A stretch of 64,000 nt of DNA from Clostridiales bacterium 1_7_47FAA (GTDB lineage Bacteria > Bacillota > Clostridia > Lachnospirales > Lachnospiraceae), in NCBI GenBank assembly GCA_000155435.1, contig DS990263.1:546300-610299 (forward strand). Direction: 5' to 3'. The notes under the pieces are model-generated. The model was given only the letters and a program-made list of their open reading frames with translations. It made no database searches and was not told where the DNA came from. The translations under genes and the position numbers were made by a program. How positions within the stretch are numbered: position 1 is the first letter of the stretch; the number at the start of each line of letters is the position of its first letter. This document shows positions 7,603 through 15,114 of this stretch, in pieces.

Positions 7603-8559
7603 TCATTCCTCGATAGGCGCCATACGCGTCTTCATGTAGTTTTCCATCCACTCCTCTGAAGCAACCTCAAAGGTACAGTGTCCGTCCTCTCCCCGGGTTA
7701 CCAGATAAACCGTGGGTTCCTGGTTTTCCGTGACAACTGCGAAGGAAAACCCTTCAATGTTGGTGGCAACGCCCCATTCACCCTTTGGGTTCATGGCTAT
7801 CAGGGAAAGGTCCCCGGCCTGGCCCCTTCTCTCCTTCAGCTGTGCGTCCAGCTTATTCACGGCTGTCTCACATGCCTCCTGGGGATGCATGCCCTCCCCC
7901 ATGAGTCTTACGATTTCATAGGAAATGCACCCTTTCATCAAATCCTCACCCAGCCCGGTGGCGCTGGCGGCGCCGCGCTTGCTGTCCGCATAAAAACCGG
8001 AACCTGAGATAGGCGAATCACCCACCCGTCCCTTTTTCTTCATGAAAAGCCCGCTGGTGGATGTGGCGGCAGTCATTTTACCTGTCATGTCCAGGCATGC
8101 CATGCCAACCGTGTCATGGCCGGAGTATGGCTTGATTTCCTGGGCAGCCACTTCCTTCACCCGCTTGCGGTAATGTGCCTTGGCCCGGTCCGTCAGCATG
8201 TTCTTGCGCTCAAATCCTTCCTTATGTGCAAACTTCTCAGCGCCCTCGGCCACCAGCAGGCTGTTGACCTTTTCATGGCTCAAGCGCCTTGCAATGGAAA
8301 CCGGGTTGGCAAAATCCTTAATGGCCGCAACAGCCCCGATATCCAGCGTATCCCCGTCCATGAACGCGGCGTCCATTTCCACTTCCATCTCTTCATTTGG
8401 AAGTCCGCCGTATCCCACGGATTTGTAGTATGGAAAATCCTCCACCTCACGGATGGCTGTCTCAATGGCATCCCCCGCGTCCTTTCCTGCCTTTAAAAGC
8501 TCAGAACCCTTTGTAATCCCTTCCACGGCCATACGCCAGGTTGCAATCATTCCCCACAT
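7603..8559 (-). CDS. N4-(beta-N-acetylglucosaminyl)-L-asparaginase (glycosylasparaginase), Ntn hydrolase
   Basis: About 318 residues. The autoproteolysis and catalytic site is GHDTVGMACLD, where the Thr becomes the N-terminal nucleophile (T157 counted from the longest frame). Flanking family features are GYGGLPNEEMEVEMDAAFMDG, the substrate loop GRVGDSPISGSGFYAD, and the GAASATGLGEDLMKG segment. The enzyme cleaves the GlcNAc-Asn bond of N-glycosylated asparagine, giving aspartate and amino-GlcNAc. No signal peptide, so the substrate must be imported. Start at 8559 behind GAGGA; the upstream ATG at 8580 has no site. It sits in a PTS operon, which suggests an imported GlcNAc-Asn-like compound. 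Confidence 0.85.
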   Translation of the reverse strand: MWGMIATWRMAVEGITKGSELLKAGKDAGDAIETAIREVEDFPYYKSVGYGGLPNEEMEVEMDAAFMDGDTLDIGAVAAIKDFANPVSIARRLSHEKVNSLLVAEGAEKFAHKEGFERKNMLTDRAKAHYRKRVKEVAAQEIKPYSGHDTVGMACLDMTGKMTAATSTSGLFMKKKGRVGDSPISGSGFYADSKRGAASATGLGEDLMKGCISYEIVRLMGEGMHPQEACETAVNKLDAQLKERRGQAGDLSLIAMNPKGEWGVATNIEGFSFAVVTENQEPTVYLVTRGEDGHCTFEVASEEWMENYMKTRMAPIEE

Positions 8560-8584
8560 GGCAGATTCCTCCTCATCCAATGAA

Positions 8585-9109
8585 TTATTTAAAACAGAAT
8601 GTATTCTTAAGTCCGGTTATGTCTTCTCCGTCAGCCAGTGCCTTGGCCATGGTGCACATGTTCTTAAGGGCGTCGTTCAATCCCATTCCGCCCTTCTTCG
8701 GGGTTTCCACAATGGCTACCTTATCCTTGTAGGCCACGATTGTCTCCGCATTTTCCACGGACATGGCTGCAAATGCCTTTGCATCGGTGGTTGCGTTGAT
8801 ATCACAGGCAACCTTTGCGCACATGGCTGCATAGTCCGCAAAGTTAAAGGCCGGTCCGCACATGACCACATCCGGCTGAAGCTTCTTAACCATGGCGCAG
8901 AGCTTGCGGCTTACTTCCTCCGGGTCTGCGAGATAGGTCCCGTTGCCGCAGCACAGGCATGCTGCCACGTGCCCATCCACCTGTTTTAAGAAGGGTTCCA
9001 TCATGACCGCGGGACCGATAGGCTCCTTTTTTCCTGTAAGGGGAACCATGGTATCGTCCTTTGTGCCAAGTCCTGACTGAATCTGGTCATATATCATAAT
9101 TATCTTCAT
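8585..9109 (-). CDS. Short GrdB-like (glycine/sarcosine/betaine reductase component B family) protein
   Basis: About 174 residues resembling only the N-terminal half of GrdB-type subunits: MKIIMIYDQIQSGLGTKDD at the start, EPIGPAVMMEPFLK, then VVMCGPAFNFADYAAMCAKVACD and VENAETIVAYKDKVAIVET. Full GrdB is about 430 residues with a selenocysteine in the second half, which is absent here; the stop is TAA, so no hidden selenocysteine read-through. A CLCCGNG motif may be a redox or metal site (inference). Start at 9109, with GAGG 8 bases upstream. It lies between the PTS EIIC and glycosylasparaginase genes, 25 bases before the latter. It cannot act as a classical glycine reductase alone. Confidence 0.65.
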   Translation of the reverse strand: MKIIMIYDQIQSGLGTKDDTMVPLTGKKEPIGPAVMMEPFLKQVDGHVAACLCCGNGTYLADPEEVSRKLCAMVKKLQPDVVMCGPAFNFADYAAMCAKVACDINATTDAKAFAAMSVENAETIVAYKDKVAIVETPKKGGMGLNDALKNMCTMAKALADGEDITGLKNTFCFK

Positions 9110-9133
9110 ATCATACACCTCTTGTTTTTATAA

Positions 9134-9160
9134 CGGGCCTGCACAAAAGGTACAGGCCCG
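9134..9160. other. Intercistronic hairpin between EIIC and the GrdB-like gene
   Basis: Perfect 8-bp stem CGGGCCTG/CAGGCCCG with an 11-base loop. On the coding strand it is followed by TTATAAAAAC rather than a T-run, so it is more likely an mRNA-stability or partial attenuation element than a full terminator. Confidence 0.5.
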
Positions 9161-9224
9161 GCATGTTAATGGAGTCACAGGTTTACTTGTTACATTCATT
9201 TATCAATTCATGATGGACTGCTTC

Positions 9225-10556
9225 CTACAGGTCATCAAAGGAAAGGTCATCGAAGTCGATGTCATCGTCATCCTTGCTGTCAGCGGCCTTGGCTTCGTCC
9301 GCCAGATACTGCTTATCCATCATCTTGATGAATGGCATGTAGATGAACACACCCAGGATCAGGAGCAGCAGCTGGAGCACGGCGCCCTGCCACCCTGTTG
9401 CCAGGAAACCGGAAAGCACGACCGGCATGGTCCATGGAATCGCAACGCCGGAACACAGGGGAACCAGGCCGATGCTCATGCATACATAGGAAATAACAAT
9501 GTTGATGGTGGGCACCAGCATGAATGGAATCAGGATCATCGGGTTCAGCACGATGGGAAGGCCGAATACGATAGGTTCATTGATACCGAACACGCCTGGA
9601 ATCAATGCCAGCTTGCCAAGTTCCTTAATACGTTTGGAATGGCAGAATAACAGCATGGCAATTAACAGTGACAAGGTGGAACCGCAGCCGCCGAAGGTGG
9701 CAAACAGGTCCTGGAACTGCTGTGAGATGATGTTTGGCAGCGCCTGGCCGGCCTGGAATGCAGCCAGGTTGTCGGCGGACAGTGTCTGCAGGATTGGGTT
9801 GAACACCGCGCCCACCACGGAACCGCCATTTACCCCGAAGAACCAGAAGAAGTGCAGGAATATATAAGCGATTACCATGGCCGGAAGCGTGTTGCCCAGC
9901 TTTAACAGCGGTGTCTGAAGGATGGTGAAGATAAAGGTAAATGCATCCCTATATGGAGTCATGGCAAATACGATGTTGATCACAAAGAACACCAGCACTG
10001 CCACGCCTGCGGGAATCAGGGCTGAGAAGGATTTGGATACGGTGGGCGGCACGCCGTCAGGCATCTTGATGACCCATCCCTTTTTATTCACCCATGCATA
10101 GATATGCACGGACAGGAACGCCACGATGATACCGACGAAGATTCCCTTGGAACCAACCCATCCCAGGGGGATGCCGGTTACGGTTGTGTCGCCGGATATG
10201 ATTTCATACGGCATGATCAGGAACCAGCATACCATGGCGATTGCGGCGCCGAACAGTTTATCCACGTCCATCTGCTCTGCAAAGGAATAACCGATTCCGA
10301 TAACGGCCAGGATTGCCATGATGGTGAAGGTGGCGTCTGTTGGTTTGGAGAAGTAGGAGGTCCAGTTCTCACCAAAGAACCTTGCCCAGAAATTGCTCCA
10401 TCCCGGAATCGGGAAGTTGGCAATCAGCAGGAAGAAGGAACCTACAATCAACAGTGGCATGGATAAAAGGAAACCGTCACGGACAGCTATCAGATACTTA
10501 TTCTTACCGATTTTCTCTGCCAGCGGCATGAGTACGGACTCTAACTTACTTAACAT
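9225..10556 (-). CDS. PTS EIIC component, lactose/cellobiose (CelB-like) family
   Basis: 443 residues, about ten hydrophobic segments. Typical features: MLSKLESVLMPLAEKIGKNKYL(I)AVRDGF at the N-terminus, FWFFGVNGGSVVGAVFNPI, the ISQQFQDLFATFGGCGSTLSL region, and GVFGINEPIVFGLPIVLNP, the conserved EIIC sugar-site motif. The C-terminal tail is strikingly acidic (KDDDDIDFDDLSFDDL), which is not general in the family. It forms one transporter with the EIIB and EIIA encoded just upstream. Family substrates are beta-linked disaccharides or chitobiose-like sugars; the neighbouring hydrolases point to a GlcNAc- or MurNAc-containing substrate (inference). Confidence 0.9.
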   Translation of the reverse strand: MLSKLESVLMPLAEKIGKNKYLIAVRDGFLLSMPLLIVGSFFLLIANFPIPGWSNFWARFFGENWTSYFSKPTDATFTIMAILAVIGIGYSFAEQMDVDKLFGAAIAMVCWFLIMPYEIISGDTTVTGIPLGWVGSKGIFVGIIVAFLSVHIYAWVNKKGWVIKMPDGVPPTVSKSFSALIPAGVAVLVFFVINIVFAMTPYRDAFTFIFTILQTPLLKLGNTLPAMVIAYIFLHFFWFFGVNGGSVVGAVFNPILQTLSADNLAAFQAGQALPNIISQQFQDLFATFGGCGSTLSLLIAMLLFCHSKRIKELGKLALIPGVFGINEPIVFGLPIVLNPMILIPFMLVPTINIVISYVCMSIGLVPLCSGVAIPWTMPVVLSGFLATGWQGAVLQLLLLILGVFIYMPFIKMMDKQYLADEAKAADSKDDDDIDFDDLSFDDL

Positions 10557-10612
10557 TTTCTATTCCCCCATATCAGATATTTTTATTGTGCGCCTTGGCG
10601 CCGGATGGTTCT

Positions 10613-10933
10613 TTATTTCGCTGACTTCATCAGCTTGATGGCTGATTTGAGGACTTTTTCGCCGTTCATCATACCATAGTCGGTCTGGTCAATTACCTGA
10701 ATCGGGATACCTGTGCTGCCGTACTTTTCAACAATCTCGGCATAGCGGTATTTAACCTGGGGCCCTAACAGGATGACATCCGGATGCTTCTCATCGATGA
10801 TCTGACCAATCTTGCCGTCCGGAAATGCCTCTACTTCGATGGGAAGGTCATGGGAGTTGGCAACACCCTGCATCTTGCTTGCCAGCATACTGGTTGACAT
10901 ACCTGCGCTACAGAATAAATATACACGTTTCAT
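10613..10933 (-). CDS. PTS EIIB component, lactose/cellobiose family
   Basis: 106 residues starting MKRVYLFCSAGMSTSMLASKM; Cys8 in the LFCSAGMSTS P-loop is the phosphorylation site. ILLGPQVKYRYAEI is the second conserved stretch. Typical family length. A strong AAGGAGG site precedes it. It takes phosphate from the EIIA at 10992 and passes it to the sugar bound to the EIIC at 9225. Confidence 0.92.
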   Translation of the reverse strand: MKRVYLFCSAGMSTSMLASKMQGVANSHDLPIEVEAFPDGKIGQIIDEKHPDVILLGPQVKYRYAEIVEKYGSTGIPIQVIDQTDYGMMNGEKVLKSAIKLMKSAK

Positions 10934-10991
10934 TATAAAATCCTCCTTATGTCCTCATTCTTTATTATGGTTGTTTTTTTATTTTTAATGA

Positions 10992-11330
10992 TTATTTATT
11001 TTCCAGCTTCTGTTCCAGTTCAATGATACGTTCATAGCTGGCAATCATTTCCTCGGCAATGATCTTAAAACTTTCCGCGCTCATCAGCTGGTCTTCCGCG
11101 TGTACCAGGATAAGGGAGCCGCCTACCTCAACGCCCTGTGCTTCCTTTTGGATCAGCTCAAAGTGTGCCTCATGCCCGACTAAGAACAGCTTCTGTCCTT
11201 CCTCGATGCATTTTCTTGCCCCGTCAAAATCCCCTGTCTTTGCCTTCTGGATTCCTTCAATGTAGCTGGAACGCGCAGCGCCTACATTGGAAATGATCTG
11301 AAAGCATGTCATCTCTAATCCCTCTACCAT
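10992..11330 (-). CDS. PTS EIIA component, lactose/cellobiose family
   Basis: 112 residues of the helical, trimeric LacA/ChbA type. The phosphorylated histidine is His77 or His78 in LILVHAEDQLMSAESF. GGAGG lies 7 bases before the ATG at 11330. First gene of the EIIA-EIIB-EIIC unit, preceded by a -10 box and by the 21-bp operator at 11462-11482. Confidence 0.9.
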   Translation of the reverse strand: MVEGLEMTCFQIISNVGAARSSYIEGIQKAKTGDFDGARKCIEEGQKLFLVGHEAHFELIQKEAQGVEVGGSLILVHAEDQLMSAESFKIIAEEMIASYERIIELEQKLENK

Positions 11331-11424
11331 AATGCTACCTCCTGTTTGCTGTTTTGCTTAAAATCGTAAATGAGAAAATGCAACAAAACCGTCTGTTTGC
11401 TGCATCTCTTATTAAGTTGCCTTT

Positions 11425-11430
11425 ATTATA
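11425..11430 (-). promoter_or_regulatory. -10 box of the EIIA-EIIB-EIIC promoter
   Basis: Perfect TATAAT on the minus strand, about 95 bases before the EIIA start. The -35 region (TGAAAA at 17 bases) is poor, as expected for an activator-dependent promoter. The 21-bp palindrome ends exactly 31 bases upstream. Confidence 0.65.
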
Positions 11431-11461
11431 AGGCCTTTATTCAGTTTTTTTCATTAATCGG

Positions 11462-11482
11462 ATTTCCTAGCTGTTAGGAAAT
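11462..11482. promoter_or_regulatory. Palindromic operator, copy 1 (LicR-type activator site candidate)
   Basis: ATTTCCTA-N5-TAGGAAAT, directly after the stop of the activator gene. An identical 21-bp sequence in the opposite orientation occurs at 14627-14647. Both sit exactly 31 bp upstream of a -10 box, centring near -53, a place for an activator. Binding by the LicR-type protein encoded between them is inference. Confidence 0.7.
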
Positions 11483-13405
11483 TCAACCCATTATCCTGTC
11501 AATAAATTCCTCATAGGTGCAGGACGACACTAATTTTGCCAGCTCCTCAGGCCGGTTCACCACATTGCTGACCCAGTCAAAGAAAATCTTAATCATCCGC
11601 TCATCCCCTTCATTGATGGCAAAGAGCATGACCAGGCCCACATCGAAGTTCCCCCAGCGGACCGGGCTTTTCAGCTGGGCCACAGCAATGGTGGAATGGC
11701 TGGCAAAGGCCCCGAAGGCATGGGGAATCGCAAATGCATTCACAAAGGAGGTGGGCGACATCTGCTCCCTTTTAAGTACGATATCCTTGAAGTCCGGCTC
11801 CACGATGCCTTCCTTTTCAAGGCCGCGGCACAGCAGGCGTATGATTTCCTCCGGCGTCCCAAGGGTCACGTTTTCATGGAAATGCTCCTTGCGTATCAGG
11901 CTGCCGATATGGGAGGTGAATTCCAGCTGGAACTGTTTCTTGTCCAGCTTATTGACCGCCTGGAGGATGCCTGACTCTGTCTCTGAATCCACAAACAGGT
12001 TGATTGGGACCGTCGGCACATCCAGCTTGTGTTCCAGGGGAAATGTGGTCAGTATCAGATCCGGATCCAGGGAGGAAACCGTCTCCTCCTCGAAATAGCG
12101 GAAAATCCCAACCACCTCCACCCTCTCACGGAACATTTCCGATATCTTCTTCACACACATATCGGAAAATGTCTGGTTATGGGGGATGATCATGATGGTC
12201 CTGTACTTCCTGACACTGTTGATGCGCTCGCTGGCAGCGCCCAGATGGAGGGCAATGTAGCAGGATTCCACCTCGGATATGGAAGCCTCCAGTTTTTCCT
12301 CCAGAAGCTCCACCACATAGATGCCCATATCGAACACCAGAGGGTATTTGCGCTTGATTTCCTCCACGAATACATCCTGCATATGGGCTTTGGCCTTGAC
12401 GCGGTCTATGAGGCCGTGGATGTGCATCTTAAGCCCGGCAATCAGGTCCCCGTCCTCCCGGAAATCCAGTCCGAACAGGGAATAGATCCCATCCAGGGCT
12501 TCGGCAACCAGCTTTTTCGTGTTCAGCCATTTCCCTTCAAAATTCACAAAATCACTTGTATAGTTGGAGGCCCGCTTGCCCATGATGACCAGGGCGAACA
12601 TCCCCACCTCGCCGTCATGGACCTCGATGTGGAGGCGTTTTGAGATACGGTCGAAAAAGGTCATGGAGATCTGGTATTCAATGGTATCCTCAAGGCCCTG
12701 GGAGCCGTTATCCATATTCACATAATTGGCGCAGTTCATCCGCTCAATGCTTGTGCCTGCGTGAAGGATGACCATGGGGAACATGGACTCGTGGATGGAG
12801 TAATCATATTCCTCCAGCACATCCACAAAGATATCCTTGACCGCAATCAGGTCAAAGCTTTTATAAAGGCCCGCAAGCAGGTTCATGTTGAGGAAATTCT
12901 CCTGTACCTCAGCCACAAGCAGGTCCCTGTAAAAACGCCGTTTGCTGGCCTCATCCCCTTTTAGGGAAATACATTCCCTGTTGCGTACCAGTTTCAGGTT
13001 GGTGTAAGGCTCCAGCATCCTGCGTATGCGCTTGAGATCATTGTCAATGGAATAACCGCTGACAAAAATCTGATCCTGAAGAGAGACCAGGTTCAGCTCC
13101 CTGGTCTCAAACAAAAGCTTCTGTATAATGTATATACACCGGCCCCCCGGGGTCTGGGGGACCTCCGGCCCAAGGTTCTTTTTCTCCGGCGCAGGAATAC
13201 TTGTCCTGGCGTCCTCCATAACACGATAACCCTGGCGCACATTGGATTCAATGGGCGCCGGGGTTATCCGTTTGTTGATAGCCTCCACATCAGAGCGGAT
13301 GGTCCTGTCTGATACTCCAAGGAGGCCGGCCAGCTGCCTGCTGGTCATCCAGTCCCCTCTTTCTGAAAGTATGGCAAGCAGCTGTTCCTGTCTCACGTTC
13401 TGCAT
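11483..13405 (-). CDS. LicR/CelR-type PTS-controlled transcriptional activator (HTH, two PRDs, EIIB-like, EIIA)
   Basis: 640 residues in the order expected for DNA-binding PRD activators: N-terminal HTH (RQEQLLAILSERGDWMTSRQLAGLLGVSDRTIRSDVEAIN, 5-45), a second HTH-like region (to about 170), PRD1 (about 180-290, with SIHESMFPMVILHAGTSIERM), PRD2 (about 300-400), a GatB-like EIIB fold (about 405-480) and a C-terminal fructose-type EIIA (about 500-640, with AIPHAFG). The EIIB-like segment reads MIIPHNQTFSD where a phospho-cysteine is usual, so that site appears lost. It presumably activates the locus when sugar drains phosphate from the PTS. Transcribed with mupG 24 bases upstream. Confidence 0.88.
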   Translation of the reverse strand: MQNVRQEQLLAILSERGDWMTSRQLAGLLGVSDRTIRSDVEAINKRITPAPIESNVRQGYRVMEDARTSIPAPEKKNLGPEVPQTPGGRCIYIIQKLLFETRELNLVSLQDQIFVSGYSIDNDLKRIRRMLEPYTNLKLVRNRECISLKGDEASKRRFYRDLLVAEVQENFLNMNLLAGLYKSFDLIAVKDIFVDVLEEYDYSIHESMFPMVILHAGTSIERMNCANYVNMDNGSQGLEDTIEYQISMTFFDRISKRLHIEVHDGEVGMFALVIMGKRASNYTSDFVNFEGKWLNTKKLVAEALDGIYSLFGLDFREDGDLIAGLKMHIHGLIDRVKAKAHMQDVFVEEIKRKYPLVFDMGIYVVELLEEKLEASISEVESCYIALHLGAASERINSVRKYRTIMIIPHNQTFSDMCVKKISEMFRERVEVVGIFRYFEEETVSSLDPDLILTTFPLEHKLDVPTVPINLFVDSETESGILQAVNKLDKKQFQLEFTSHIGSLIRKEHFHENVTLGTPEEIIRLLCRGLEKEGIVEPDFKDIVLKREQMSPTSFVNAFAIPHAFGAFASHSTIAVAQLKSPVRWGNFDVGLVMLFAINEGDERMIKIFFDWVSNVVNRPEELAKLVSSCTYEEFIDRIMG

Positions 13406-13429
13406 GGTTAGACTCCTTATCTCTTTTGC

Positions 13430-14524
13430 TTATGCTTTGCAGAAGGCAAATACCTTCCACGGTTCTACATAATTTAACAGCACATGCTCGTATTCCGGCA
13501 GATGTCCGATGACGTTCTTGCGTCCGTCATTGGGCATATCCTTAAGGACAATGTGCAGTTCACCTTTGTACTTCAGATATCCGTCATTTAAGATGACCAC
13601 GTCCCCGCGCTTTAAGTCACGTGTGTTGGCAGCGGGAACCGGTTCATCTGCAAAGGTAACCCTTGGCCATGTGGACCGGATCATGTACTCGCTCATATCG
13701 CCCCGTACCACGTGCCTTGGTCCATAATCCAGGATTTTCTGCTCTGTTTCAGTCAGTTCCTTCTCAAGGACCAGCCCAAAGGTCAGTATGCTTGGGTTCA
13801 CGGCCGCACAGGCCTCCAGCTCCTCGTCGGAAGCATAGGCATTGGCCACCAGCACATCATCCACCATTCCTGTGGCAAACAGGTGGCGCGCCTGGAAGTC
13901 CATGGGCAGGCCACGATGCATCTCAAGGGTGCAGAGGCCTTCGTTAACCGGCCATGGGCCGTAGGTTCCCTGGTTGTTGCTGGATATGAATGCAGCCACC
14001 GGCAGGTGCATGGACTTCATCTTCATGTTGCATTTGTTGAAATGCTCCAGGCTCAGGCCCGTATACTGCTGCGGATAAAAGTTATGGCAGGTAACAAGTT
14101 TGGACCGGTCCGGGTGATGGTCCATGATATTCTCCACATAGACTAACTGTGTGCTGGCATTCAGTTCTATCTTAAGCCCCTGTGGATTATAGGTCATCAG
14201 GCTTTCCTTCATGCCGTCAAAGCCCTCGTCCAGACGGATGCCGTCCACGTGCATCTCTTTAAAAATGGACAGATCCTCATAGGAAATCCCCATCCTGGAA
14301 AATACGGCCGGGCTTACATCCGGGATGATTTCCATGCCGCACCCATGGGCCGTGTCTGCCAGCTGGCGGAACTCTCCTACCACGTCTTCCCTGCTCTTAT
14401 CCCCCACGCTCAGCAGGCAGGTAAAGACACGCTTGTATCCAAGGCTTCCTGCCTTCCTTATATATTCCTGGTCGCGCTGGGCAGTAGAATGCTCCGGATA
14501 AATGGAAATACCTAATCTTGCCAT
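13430..14524 (-). CDS. MupG-family (DUF871) TIM-barrel protein, 6-phospho-N-acetylmuramidase-like
   Basis: 364 residues. Family features: MARLGISIYPEHS at the start, EIIPDVSP, HVDGIRLDEGF, KIELNASTQ, LVTCHNFYPQQYTGLS, and a small C-terminal barrel with RGDVVILNDGYLKYKGELHIV. MupG of Staphylococcus aureus splits MurNAc-6P-GlcNAc taken up by a PTS; other DUF871 members are paired with PTS transporters but uncharacterised. Here it starts the mupG-activator transcription unit of a lactose/cellobiose-type PTS locus, so its substrate is probably the phosphorylated imported sugar. Ribosome-binding site GAGGGG. Confidence 0.82.
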   Translation of the reverse strand: MARLGISIYPEHSTAQRDQEYIRKAGSLGYKRVFTCLLSVGDKSREDVVGEFRQLADTAHGCGMEIIPDVSPAVFSRMGISYEDLSIFKEMHVDGIRLDEGFDGMKESLMTYNPQGLKIELNASTQLVYVENIMDHHPDRSKLVTCHNFYPQQYTGLSLEHFNKCNMKMKSMHLPVAAFISSNNQGTYGPWPVNEGLCTLEMHRGLPMDFQARHLFATGMVDDVLVANAYASDEELEACAAVNPSILTFGLVLEKELTETEQKILDYGPRHVVRGDMSEYMIRSTWPRVTFADEPVPAANTRDLKRGDVVILNDGYLKYKGELHIVLKDMPNDGRKNVIGHLPEYEHVLLNYVEPWKVFAFCKA

Positions 14525-14589
14525 AATAAATACCCCTCTTTCTTAATAAGACTGTTTCCCAGTCCTGTTCTGTCTGGTATGCTATATAT

Positions 14590-14595
14590 AATATA
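14590..14595 (-). promoter_or_regulatory. -10 box of the mupG-activator promoter
   Basis: TATATT on the minus strand, about 66 bases before the mupG start. It lies exactly 31 bases below the operator copy at 14627-14647, the same spacing as in the EIIA promoter. No good -35 box is visible. Confidence 0.55.
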
Positions 14596-14626
14596 ACCAA
14601 TTACCAGAAAAAAGAGAGGTAAATAT

Positions 14627-14647
14627 ATTTCCTAACAGCTAGGAAAT
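14627..14647. promoter_or_regulatory. Palindromic operator, copy 2
   Basis: ATTTCCTA-N5-TAGGAAAT in the minus-strand reading, the same 21 bp as at 11462-11482. Its last base belongs to the stop codon of the HPr-like gene. It is the only other copy that I found in this window. Confidence 0.7.
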
Positions 14648-14904
14648 CATAAAATTGTGCGAAGCAGGCCCTGTAGGAATCCGGCTGCCTGTCCCTCGTC
14701 CGGTCCTTCCACCTGCAGTTCCAGGCTCTCGCCCTGGCGTGCGCCCAGGCTCATGAGGGACAGCACATTCTTACAGTCAGCTGTCTTTGTTCCGCTTTTC
14801 AGGTAAATGCTGCTTTCATAACCGGAAGCCGCGCGGCACAGGCTCATGGCATTGGTTGCATGAAGGCCCTGTCTGTCTGAAATAACATATTTGTAAGTAA
14901 TCAT
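14647..14904 (-). CDS. HPr-family phosphocarrier with Asn at position 46
   Basis: 85 residues from the ATG at 14904. His15 lies in RQGLHATNAM, so the EI-dependent phosphorylation site is present, but the usual Arg17-Pro18 are Thr-Asn. Position 46, the HPr kinase serine of Firmicutes, is Asn (DCKNVLSLMSLGA). It could thus carry phosphate but not take part in CcpA-dependent repression through Ser46-P. The frame could extend to 14997, but homology begins at 14904. It has its own promoter (14936-14964) and lies just upstream of the mupG unit, suggesting a PTS protein dedicated to this locus (inference). Confidence 0.82.
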   Translation of the reverse strand: MITYKYVISDRQGLHATNAMSLCRAASGYESSIYLKSGTKTADCKNVLSLMSLGARQGESLELQVEGPDEGQAAGFLQGLLRTIL

Positions 14905-14935
14905 CGTATCATCATCCTTTGTTTTTCCTCCCCTC

Positions 14936-14964
14936 ATTTTAACATAGTTGGGGAAAGTGCACAA
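14936..14964 (-). promoter_or_regulatory. Promoter of the HPr-like gene
   Basis: Minus-strand TTGTGC (14964-14959), 17-base spacer, TAAAAT (14941-14936), 31 bases before the HPr-like start. Moderate match. Confidence 0.5.
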
Positions 14965-15015
14965 GGGTTTATGGGATGGGGTGGAATCACCCCACAATGA
15001 TTGGAATAGGATTTC

Positions 15016-15045
15016 TTGACAAGATGACGGGTATGTATGTAGAAT
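15016..15045 (+). promoter_or_regulatory. Promoter of the TtcA-like gene
   Basis: TTGACA (15016-15021), 18-base spacer, TAGAAT (15040-15045). It is divergent from the HPr-like promoter. Confidence 0.65.
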
Positions 15046-15114
15046 AGAGGGGTTAGTATATGCGGAATTACGGAATTGTCTGGAAAGAAAACAGTTGGAA
15101 GGAAAAATGACAGG

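Noticed and set aside
8585-9118. Possible selenocysteine read-through extending the GrdB-like gene
   Set aside because: The stop is TAA, not TGA, and the glycosylasparaginase gene starts 25 bases later, so no second half is encoded.
9134-9160. Hairpin as full terminator between EIIC and the GrdB-like gene
   Set aside because: No T-run follows on the coding strand, so I list it only as an intercistronic stem-loop.
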